Positions 57,584 through 64,000 of a stretch of DNA of 64,000 bases are shown piece by piece. Each line of letters begins with the position of its first letter. Positions within the stretch are counted from its first letter, which is position 1. The stretch spans positions 1 through 64,000 of the forward strand of contig CAVWEM010000022.1 in NCBI GenBank assembly GCA_963753955.1, written 5' to 3'. Source of the stretch: Methylumidiphilus sp963753955. GTDB taxonomy: Bacteria; Pseudomonadota; Gammaproteobacteria; Methylococcales; Methylococcaceae. The position numbers and the translations under genes are program-made. Below the pieces are notes generated by a model that saw nothing but the letters and a program-made list of their open reading frames with translations, ran no database searches and was not told where the DNA came from.

Positions 57584-58549
57584 ATGCCCCACCTTGACCT
57601 GTCGGCTTTAAACCAGAGATTCGCCCTTCCCGGCCAGTTGGATTTTCGGGAAAACCCTGGCGGTTTGGTGGTGGCGGAGATAAACAACACCCACGGCCAC
57701 GCCACGCTGTTCCTGCAAGGGGCGCATCTGACGGATTGGACGCCACACGGACAAGAACCAGTGATTTGGCTGTCGCCCAAGGCCATGTTCGCCGAAGGCA
57801 AGGCGATACGCGGCGGAATACCGGTCTGCTGGCCTTGGTTCGGTGCGCACACCAGCGAGCCGGACTTTCCAGCCCATGGCTACGCCCGCATCACGCTTTG
57901 GGAGGTGACAGAAACCGCCGGGCTGGAAGATGGCACTACGCGCATAGCCTTGCACCTGCCGTGGAATCCGTCGCTGTGGCCTTATGACACCCCAGTGGAA
58001 TTCCTACTGACCGTGGGCAAGACCTTAGGCATGGAATTGACCACCCGCAACCAAGGGACGGAAGCGGTCGTCTTAGGCCAGGCTTTACACGCCTATTTCC
58101 AAGTGGGCGACGTGCGCCGGATCGAAATCGGCGGACTGGACGGCTGCCCCTATGTCGACAAACTTGATGGGCAACGCAAGAAACAGATGGGGCCGGTGGC
58201 CATTGGCGGCGAGGTTGACCGCATTTACCTGGATTCCACCCGCGATTGCGTGATCAGCGATCCAGGTTTGGGTCGCCGCATCCGCATCAGCAAACGGGGG
58301 AGCCATTCCACCATCGTCTGGAACCCTTGGGTTGAGAAGGCCAGTCAATTGGGCGATTTGGGGGATGACGGGCATCTCGGCATGGTTTGCGTCGAGAGCG
58401 CCAACGCCGCCGAAGATGTGGTAAACCTGCATCCCGGCATGGAACACCGGTTGTGGGTGGAATATAGCCTGGAAGCACTAAGGAATGGTCCCGTTCATGG
58501 TTCGACAAGCTCACCACGAACGGAATCAATAACCCACCGTTCGCCCTGA
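57584..58549 (+). CDS. D-hexose-6-phosphate mutarotase
   Basis: An aldose-1-epimerase-like enzyme of 321 residues (YeaD type) that interconverts anomers of glucose-6-phosphate and related sugars. GGIPVCWPWFG and the catalytic His/Glu blocks FPAHGYARITLWEV and LGQALHAYFQVGD fit the family, as do WNPWVEKA and CVESANAAEDVV. The last 18 residues (VHGSTSSPRTESITHRSP) are encoded by an inserted palindromic repeat, so the ancestral C-terminus was probably lost or extended. GGGAG precedes the ATG by about 8 bases. Confidence 0.9.
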   Translation: MPHLDLSALNQRFALPGQLDFRENPGGLVVAEINNTHGHATLFLQGAHLTDWTPHGQEPVIWLSPKAMFAEGKAIRGGIPVCWPWFGAHTSEPDFPAHGYARITLWEVTETAGLEDGTTRIALHLPWNPSLWPYDTPVEFLLTVGKTLGMELTTRNQGTEAVVLGQALHAYFQVGDVRRIEIGGLDGCPYVDKLDGQRKKQMGPVAIGGEVDRIYLDSTRDCVISDPGLGRRIRISKRGSHSTIVWNPWVEKASQLGDLGDDGHLGMVCVESANAAEDVVNLHPGMEHRLWVEYSLEALRNGPVHGSTSSPRTESITHRSP

Positions 58550-58563
58550 GCGTGTCGAAGGGT
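58497..58563. repeat. Palindromic repeat overlapping the mutarotase 3' end
   Basis: GGTTCGACAAGCTCACCACG followed by AACGG and, 17 bases on, CCGTTCGCCCTGAGCGTGTC followed by GAAGG form imperfect inverted arms. This is the widespread proteobacterial intergenic palindrome with GTTCGACAAGCTC arms. It supplies the terminal codons of the mutarotase gene. Confidence 0.7.
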
Positions 58564-58574
58564 TTAAATAGGAA

Positions 58575-59045
58575 TCAGGCGGATGGATCTGTGGGCGGAG
58601 GTGAAGCAGTGGGCGTTTTTTTCAAGGGGTGGAGGCGGGTTCTCGATTCGCGGAACACGCCGAACCCCCAGATTCCCCATGACGCCGTTTTCAGCATGAG
58701 CAAGGGAATGGCGACGGTGTTCAGCCCCCATAGGAATATCGCCACGGCGCTGGCACCGGAAACGCACCAGGCCAGGATACCCAAAGGCCCGCCGACGGCG
58801 ACCCGACCCCAGCGCACGAGCTTTCCCGACAAATCCGGCATTACGATATACCCCGCTTTGGCAATATTGGACGACGGCTTGAAGTCATGGCCATTCGGGG
58901 CGATCAGCATGTGGTCGCGGGCAAGAACCAAGAAGCCTGAGGCTTGCGCGGTTTTATCCGCCCAACAGGAAAAGGATAATCCGCAATCAAGAAACAATCG
59001 TAACAATTCTGTCACTGGGGCGCAAATAGGCAAAGCCGCAGACAC
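58575..59045 (-). CDS. Uncharacterised membrane-associated protein
   Basis: An open frame of about 156 residues (GTG start at 59045) with a hydrophobic segment (GPLGILAWCVSGASAVAIFLWGLNTVAI) and a soluble N-terminal part (LVLARDHMLIAPNGHDFKPSS). It follows directly on the membrane protein at 59.05-59.56 kb. I do not recognise it and the start is uncertain; a later ATG within LARDHM is possible. Confidence 0.45.
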   Translation of the reverse strand: MSAALPICAPVTELLRLFLDCGLSFSCWADKTAQASGFLVLARDHMLIAPNGHDFKPSSNIAKAGYIVMPDLSGKLVRWGRVAVGGPLGILAWCVSGASAVAIFLWGLNTVAIPLLMLKTASWGIWGFGVFRESRTRLHPLKKTPTASPPPTDPSA

Positions 59046-59556
59046 TTAACCCGAAGCGGCAGGTGTGCCGAACAGCATGATCAACAAATTCCAGGTGAAC
59101 GCCACATAGACGATGGAAAAGCCGCAAGCCGACGGCCAGAGTCTGCGACAAGGCGTGGCGCAAGATGTGGGCCACCACCGCTATGTGCCAGAGCATCAAC
59201 AGCAGAAGAATCACATAGATGATGTTGTATTGCGGATCGGCCAGCAGGACGGCTTGCATAGGTATGGCGAAACTGCTGAGGAGCGCATCCGTGCCTAGCA
59301 TGGCGCTGACTGTTTGCATCAAGCGGCCCCTCTTCCCCGCCATCATCACGCTTATCCATGTGAAACCCAGTAACATCGCCCCTTCAACCACAATTTGGAG
59401 GATTCCTTCCAGCCACTGGTTTTCCAAAGACGTCAGCACCAAGCCCACCAAGAAATACGCCGCCAGCGCCAGCCTGAGCAACAGGGTGGAGGCAGGGACA
59501 TCTTGCGGCCCCTTGCGGAACAGGCAAATCTCCATGAACACTTTAATCAAAGGCAT
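59046..59556 (-). CDS. Uncharacterised four-to-five-helix membrane protein (frameshifted near 3' end)
   Basis: A protein of about 169 residues with hydrophobic helices (LLLRLALAAYFLVGLVLTSL, IVVEGAMLLGFTWISVMM, YNIIYVILLLLMLWHIAVVAHIL and, after a shift near 59115, FSIVYVAFTWNLLIMLFGTP). Correcting one base restores the last helix and a TAA at 59046-59048. Start at 59556 (PLIKVFMEICLFRKGPQDVP). Function unknown. Confidence 0.6.
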
Positions 59557-61509
59557 AAGCTCCCTCCGCCTCTGGGACAGGATTGGGGTGAGGGCCATAA
59601 GCGTTTTCAGCGGTCTCCAACGCCTCACCCGCTTCCAGCCAGGCCGTCTCAGTCTCCTCCAACTGGCGGCTAATGCCCGCCTTCTCCAGCAGCAGGGTTT
59701 GCAGGCGTTCCTTGTTGCCCGGCTCGTAAATGGCGGGGTCGGCCAGCCGGGATTCAACCTCGGCCTTGGCCTTGGCCAGTTTTTCCAAAGCGGCCTCGGC
59801 CTTGCCCAGCGCCTGCTGGAAAGGACGCAATTGCTGCCGTTTTTCCGCGTCCTGGCGGCGTTGGTCCTTGCGGGACACCGCAGGCTTCAAGTCTTCCGTC
59901 TCCGCGCTGGCCTGGGCATTGCGGCGTTCGCCGAGCAGTTTGCGGTAGTCTTCAAGATCGCCGTCGAAGCGCCGCCCTCCCGTCGGCCACCAGCCAGAAG
60001 CGTCGGCGACGGTGCGCAGCAAATAGCGATCATGGGAAACCACCACCACGCCCCCTCAAAATCTTGCAAGGCGCGTTAGTGCATGGCGCATTTCCAGGTC
60101 GAGATGGTTGGTAGGTTCGTCCAGCAGCAGTAGGTTGGGCCGTTGCTAGATCAGCAGGGCAAGCGCCAGGCGGGCTTTTTCCCCGCCGGAAAACGGCGCG
60201 ATGGGAGTCAGACGCCATTATCGCCTTGAAAATCGAAGCCGCCAAGAAAACCCGCAACTCTTTTTCCGTGGCCTTGCGGATCGAGCCGCATGCAAATGCC
60301 GCAACGGCGCTTTCGTCCATGGTCGCAGTTGTTCGATCTGGTGCTGGGCAAAGTAGCCGATGGCAAAGTCCTGGCCTTCGATCCGCTTGCCCGGAACGCA
60401 AGGGCAGACTCCCGGCCAGCAACTTGATCAGCGTGGATTTCCCCGCTCCGTTGGCCGCCCAACAGCCCCATGCGTTCGCCCGGGGGACAAGGTGAGCTCG
60501 ACAATTTCGATAGAATGGCCTTGCTCACCATAACCGGCATCGCGACATCATCGAGAACCAACAGGGGATCCGGGGCATATTCGGCGGCGGCAGGAAAGTC
60601 GAAGTCGAAGGGACTGAGTCGGCATGGGCCGGGGAGATCAATTCCATCCGCGCCAGCGCCTTGAGTCGGCTTTGCGCCTGGCGCGCTTTGGTGGCCTTGG
60701 CGCGGAAGCGGTCCACATAGCTGTGCAGATGTGGGCGATTTCGCGCTGTTGTTTCTCGTAAGGCCGCCTGCCGTTGCGCCAGCATTTCGGCGCGGCGCGT
60801 CTCGAAAGCGGTGTAATTGCCGGTGTACAGGGTCGGCGTCTGATTCTCGATGTGCGACGATCTGGTCGGCGATGTCGTCAAGGAAATCCCGGTCATGGGA
60901 AATCAACAGCAGGGTGCCCGGATAGCTCGCTCAGCCAGTCTTGCAGCCAGATGACGGCGTCCAGATCCAGATGGTTGGTGGGTTCGTCCAGCAGCAGCAG
61001 GTCGGAGCGGCACATCAGCGCGCTGGGCCAGGTTCAGCCGCATGCGCCAGCCGCCGGAAAATTCCGCCACGGTTCGGTTCTCGTCGCCAGGCGTTGAAAC
61101 CCAAGCCATTCATCAGCCGCCCTGCCCTGGCCTTGGCGTCATAACCGCCGATCAGCTCAGAACGGCCGAGCAAGTGGGCATGCCGCATCCCGTCCGCGCC
61201 TGCCTCCTCGTGGTCTAGCTCGTTTTGGATGGCGCGGTATTCGCTGTCGCCGTCCAACACAAACTCAATGGCAGGTCGGGCGTCCGCCGCCGTCTCTTGG
61301 GCCACATGGGCGATGACCAGATTGGGCGGCATGGCCAGCTCGCCATGGTCGGCATGCAGCGTTCCCAAGAACAGCCCGAACAGGCTGGACTTGCCAGCAC
61401 CGTTGGCACCGGTCACGCCGACTTTCTGGCCGGCATGGATGGTCAGGTTGACATCCTCGAACAACAGCCGGGAACCCCGGCGCAGGGCCAGCGATTTGAA
61501 ACCAATCAT
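59543..61509 (-). pseudogene. ABC-F family ATPase (Uup/YheS type), many frameshifts
   Basis: About 650 residues of an ABC-F protein, a soluble double ATPase that acts on ribosomes. Segments in different frames show the first Walker A (GVTGANGAGKSSLFGLFLG), the inter-domain linker (YTGNYTAFETRRAEML and KATKARQAQSRLKALARM), the second switch VVVSHDRYLLRTVAD and a C-terminal coiled coil (KLAKAKAEVESRLADPAIYE). At least five indels fall between 60.0 and 61.1 kb. Length and order are normal, so poor local sequence is more likely than true decay. Confidence 0.8.
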
Positions 61510-61608
61510 GATAGCAGCCGGTCAGTGGAAGGGAAAAGCCCCTCTCCCTGCGGGAAGAGCGTAGCGAATGGGGCAAAGCCGGTTGGGGTGAGTGGCATAT
61601 TTAAACGA
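61510..61608. repeat. Dispersed CCCTCTCCC/GTTGGGGTGAG repeat
   Basis: CCCCTCTCCCTGCGGGAAGA and GGTTGGGGTGAG (about 61538-61592) make a repeat of the CCCTCACCCCAACC family. Related sequence lies at 59.58-59.60 kb and 13.28-13.32 kb. No gene here. Confidence 0.55.
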
Positions 61609-62136
61609 TCAATCCGCCTTCTCAATGCTCTCGTCCACTGCCTTGACGAATTCGTGCAGGTTGCTGCCTTTGGCCAGGGTATCGCGGGGAATGATCAGGG
61701 CGGAACTGAGCGAGACATAGACGAAGACATATTTCTTTTCCACTTCGACGCGCAATATCTTTTTCCAAGACAGCTTGTTGGTCGTGCCGTCGGCACCGAT
61801 TTCAACCAGTCCAGACGGATCGGCCTTCAAGGTGTAACGTCCGAGGATGTTGGCCTTTTCGGTCTCGGTGTACATCTGGCGGATCTGCTTGCGCATGCTC
61901 CACTTCAAGAAAAACGGAACCCCCAGCCCCCAAGCCATGGACAACAGGATGGCATAAATAGCCGATGGGATGTCCTTCAAATAAAAGAACAAGATCAGGG
62001 CGATGACGGCGATGATTGCCGGAATCAGGGCTTGGTGGCGGCGGATGACTTTCTGGATGCGCTCGGAATTTTCCAGCAGGTGTTCATTGAACGCGATCAG
62101 GTCTTTCTCGCGCACTTCGTAGTCGATTTCTGTCAT
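61609..62136 (-). CDS. YcxB-like membrane protein
   Basis: A 175-residue protein with an N-terminal soluble part (TEIDYEVREKDLIAFNEHLL), two membrane helices (ALIPAIIAVIALILFFYL and SAIYAILLSMAWGLGVPFFL) and a C-terminal PH-like domain (TNKLSWKKILRVEVEKKYVFVYVSLSSALIIPR). This layout matches the YcxB family, whose function is unknown. The start at 62136 follows from the family N-terminus. Confidence 0.8.
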   Translation of the reverse strand: MTEIDYEVREKDLIAFNEHLLENSERIQKVIRRHQALIPAIIAVIALILFFYLKDIPSAIYAILLSMAWGLGVPFFLKWSMRKQIRQMYTETEKANILGRYTLKADPSGLVEIGADGTTNKLSWKKILRVEVEKKYVFVYVSLSSALIIPRDTLAKGSNLHEFVKAVDESIEKAD

Positions 62137-62322
62137 GATGAATCCGTTGGAATAGGGTGGCAAATCCACCCCCTGGCGGCATTGCCCTAAGGATGGATGA
62201 AGAGTCGCCAGAACACCAAGGCCCGACGCTTTTTCGGGTGACTAGTATACGCATTTCTGCTTAAATTTACCCTAAGCGGGAGGCGCGTCCGCCCCCCTCT
62301 CCCACCCACGAAGGAGCCGGAC

Positions 62323-62790
62323 ATGAAAGGCCATCCACAAGTCATCGACCATCTGAACGCCCTGCTCGTCGGCGAACTCACCGCCATCGACCAGTATTTC
62401 ATCCACTCCCGCATGTATCAGGATTTCGGGCTCGACAAGCTGTACACTCAAATAAGCCACGAAATGGCAGAGGAGCAATTGCATGCAGACCTACTCATCA
62501 AACGCATCCTGTTCCTGGAAGGCGCCCCCGACCTGTCCAAGCGCGACCCTCTCTTGGTCGGCGAAACCGTCCCCGAAATGCTCCGCAACGACCTGGCCTA
62601 CGAGTACAAGGTCATCCCGCATCTGCGCGAGGTCATGGCCTTCTGCGAATCGGTGCAGGATTTTGAAACCCGCGATATCTTGTTGAAATTGCTCAAGGAC
62701 ACCGAAGAAGACCACACCTGGTGGCTGGAGAAGCAATTGCGCCTAATCGACAGCATCGGCTTGCCTAACTACCTGCAATCGCAAATGTAA
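62323..62790 (+). CDS. bfr: Bacterioferritin
   Basis: A 155-residue haem-binding iron storage protein. The family start KGHPQVIDHLNALLVGELTAIDQYF, ferroxidase residues (E in GELTAID, E and H in MAEEQLHAD, and the C-terminal EEDHTWWLEKQL) and the haem-ligand Met in LFLEGAP context are present. It assembles in a 24-subunit shell. It precedes the associated ferredoxin gene, forming an iron storage and release pair. Confidence 0.95.
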   Translation: MKGHPQVIDHLNALLVGELTAIDQYFIHSRMYQDFGLDKLYTQISHEMAEEQLHADLLIKRILFLEGAPDLSKRDPLLVGETVPEMLRNDLAYEYKVIPHLREVMAFCESVQDFETRDILLKLLKDTEEDHTWWLEKQLRLIDSIGLPNYLQSQM

Positions 62791-62805
62791 GCCTCGCAAA
62801 AAAAT

Positions 62806-62834
62806 AAAAAAAGAGCCACATTGGCTCTTTTTTT
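62806..62834. terminator. Intrinsic terminator after bfr
   Basis: AAAAAAAGAGCCA and TGGCTCTTTTTTT pair perfectly around CAT. The A and T runs allow action in both directions, 15 bases after the bfr stop. Confidence 0.9.
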
Positions 62835-62836
62835 AT

Positions 62837-62851
62837 TGATAATTGTTCTCA
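62837..62851 (+). promoter_or_regulatory. Fur-box-like site upstream of bfd
   Basis: TGATAATTGTTCTCA matches the 7-1-7 Fur consensus TGATAATnATTATCA at 12 of 14 positions, 46 bases before the bfd start. Iron-controlled expression of the ferredoxin is common in other gammaproteobacteria, so regulation by the Fur protein encoded at 35.5 kb is plausible. Confidence 0.5.
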
Positions 62852-62896
62852 TCTGTACTATGATTTTTCGCAGTCCAACTTGAAGCGCAAACAGCC

Positions 62897-63103
62897 ATGT
62901 ACATCTGCATCTGCAAAAATGTGACCGACCGCCAGATCCGCAAAGCGGTTTACGAGCGCGATGTGGGCAACCTGCGCCAATTGCGCGAATGCCTGGGTGC
63001 CTGCGACCAGTGCGGGAAATGCGCCCGCGATGCGAACGAAATCATCCGCGACACGGCCGCGGAAAAAAAGATGGTCGAAAGGCCCACCGCAATGGCTGCC
63101 TGA
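62897..63103 (+). CDS. bfd: Bacterioferritin-associated ferredoxin
   Basis: A 68-residue protein with the four [2Fe-2S] cysteines in the Bfd pattern: CIC near the N-terminus and CLGACDQCGKCARD in the middle (the inner Cys of CDQC pairing with the C-terminal one). It donates electrons to bacterioferritin to release stored iron. The gene has a Fur-box-like site upstream and lies 106 bases after bfr. Confidence 0.93.
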   Translation: MYICICKNVTDRQIRKAVYERDVGNLRQLRECLGACDQCGKCARDANEIIRDTAAEKKMVERPTAMAA

Positions 63104-63118
63104 TTCCGTCTTAGCCTT

Positions 63119-63162
63119 GTGTAAATAAAAAATGCGCCTTCCGGCGCATTTTTTATTTACAC
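63119..63162. terminator. Bidirectional terminator between bfd and the porin gene
   Basis: A perfect 20-base-pair stem (arms 63119-63138 and 63143-63162, core AAAAATGCGCC/GGCGCATTTTT) with a TTCC loop lies between the convergent ends of bfd and the porin gene and can serve both. Confidence 0.92.
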
Positions 63163-63196
63163 GCGGGACATCCCTGTCCCTCAACCAAGCGGAGAC

Positions 63197-64000
63197 TTAG
63201 AACGTGATCACCGCGTCGGTGGAGAACAGGAACTGGGCATCTTTGCCGTTGCCGAAAGGCTTGTAGGTGGTTCCATCCGCGTTAGTTCCGTCAACCCAGT
63301 CGTAGCGAACGTTGGGTCGCAAAGTTACCCATTTAAGGGGCTTATAGTTCAAGCCGACGGTGAAGGCATAATAACTGGCGGGAGCACCTGTGCAGGGAGT
63401 CTGCGATGCAAAATTGTAATAGTTACCCGAACTGTCGACATTGGCTGCCGCATTTACGCGGCCCGGTGAACAAACACGGAAACCGTTATTGTCTCGGAAC
63501 CATTCGCCTCTGACACCAACGCCTAGATTGTCCAAGATGTCATAGAGTAGGTAGGTGTTTACACCGTACCATCTTGCATCCTGGGTCACCCCGTTTATCA
63601 GTACGCCGTTGGCGAAGCCATGGTCATGCTGCACAATCGCGTGCAATTGATCGGTCAAGTTATGCTTGGCCACAATACTGTACAGCGCCCAAGTCGTGCT
63701 GCTGTGCTCCGAGGTAGCGCCGTAGGTGCTGGTGATATTGAGTGAGGTAGCCTTGTCTTCGGTGTTCCAAGTGGCACCGAGCAAGCCTGACCAATTGCCA
63801 AGCTGCTGATCCCATCCGCCGTCCCAACCGCCGGTCGCGCTGCCGGTCAACAAACCGCCAATGGCCGACCAGTTTTTATCGAAGGTGTAACTCGCCAAGA
63901 GACCGGTGTGCGTAAAGGGTTCGCCGTATTGGAAGGTGTAGGGCTTGGAGTAGAAGAAATTATCCGGTGAGGTGACCACTTCATAGCCGACGGGAGTATA
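63197..64000 (-). CDS. OmpL-like beta-barrel porin, C-terminal part (cut by window end)
   Basis: The last 267 residues of an outer-membrane beta-barrel protein of the bbp2/OmpL-like porin type. Alternating aromatic strands (TYGATSEHSSTTWALYSIV, WYGVNTYLLYDILDNLGVGV, YAFTVGLNYKPLKWVTLRPN) and the terminal strand ending in Phe (FSTDAVITF) mark it as an outer-membrane barrel. Two cysteines (VCSPGR, TPCTGAP) may form a loop disulfide. The N-terminus lies beyond the window. The cargo is not known. Confidence 0.85.
   Translation of the reverse strand, partial: YTPVGYEVVTSPDNFFYSKPYTFQYGEPFTHTGLLASYTFDKNWSAIGGLLTGSATGGWDGGWDQQLGNWSGLLGATWNTEDKATSLNITSTYGATSEHSSTTWALYSIVAKHNLTDQLHAIVQHDHGFANGVLINGVTQDARWYGVNTYLLYDILDNLGVGVRGEWFRDNNGFRVCSPGRVNAAANVDSSGNYYNFASQTPCTGAPASYYAFTVGLNYKPLKWVTLRPNVRYDWVDGTNADGTTYKPFGNGKDAQFLFSTDAVITF

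Noticed and set aside
58552..59049. Plus-strand frame of 165 residues after the mutarotase
   Set aside because: It begins in the palindromic repeat and has low-complexity composition; the opposing minus frame carries a hydrophobic segment and fits the local gene order better.

Overview
The window reads as a chromosomal stretch of a GC-rich gammaproteobacterium, most likely a methylotroph or methanotroph of the Methylococcales type. This is an inference from a complete pqqABCDE set for the methanol dehydrogenase cofactor, a lipid A/Kdo cluster (tolQ/R-type genes, lpxK, trm112-like, kdsB), fur/bamE, a PEP-CTERM-type surface protein and an OmpL-like porin. No methane or methanol oxidation gene lies inside the window itself.

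Layout. 0-1.4 kb: 3' part of a type I restriction subunit (hsdR). 1.5 kb: tRNA-Thr(UGU). 1.8-4.3 kb (minus): pyrF, a TauE/SafE-like membrane protein and a sigma-54 activator without a sensor domain. 4.3-5.3: AEC permease. 5.5-8.7 (minus): a three-gene operon of unknown function ending in a TPR protein. 8.8-10.4 (minus): galU and sodB. 10.6-13.3 (plus): LysR regulator, CYTH protein, SRPBCC protein, CPBP protease. 13.3-16.3 (minus): kdsB, Trm112-like, lpxK, exbD/tolR, exbB/tolQ. 16.3-19.6 (minus): pqqE-D-C-B-A with two hairpins between pqqA and pqqB. 19.7-22.2: small secreted protein, DedA, iron alcohol dehydrogenase. 22.2-26.4: accessory block with an Rpn-like nuclease, a reverse transcriptase remnant and a helicase-ankyrin protein. 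26.5-29.5 (plus): aguA, aguB, PspC protein. 30.0-32.1: PEP-CTERM surface protein. 32.3-35.7 (minus): YceI, lolD, lolC, fur. 35.8-37.2 (plus): bamE, ROK kinase.

From 37.3 to 51.6 kb all genes run in the plus direction and form what looks like one peptide ABC transporter locus (substrate-binding lipoprotein, two permeases, DUF1015 protein, double ATPase) that has been opened twice. An ATPase/TOPRIM-like pair, itself broken by nested insertion sequences (IS66-type, IS1-type, IS630 remnant), sits between the binding protein and the first permease. An AT-rich NERD-nuclease/helicase gene sits between the second permease and the DUF1015 gene. Both insertions look like genome-defence genes.

51.7-64 kb: zinc-ribbon protein, lipoprotein, DUF2076 protein, metH, hexose-6-phosphate mutarotase, small membrane proteins, an ABC-F ATPase gene, a YcxB-like protein, bacterioferritin with its ferredoxin (Fur-box-like site upstream) and a porin cut by the window end.

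Caution on quality: many genes carry one-base frameshifts, including ones expected to be essential or important (galU, lolD, metH, dedA, ABC-F). This points to indel errors in the assembly, worst at 57.1-57.25 and 60.0-61.1 kb, so pseudogene calls here are provisional. Palindromic repeats of several families are scattered between genes.
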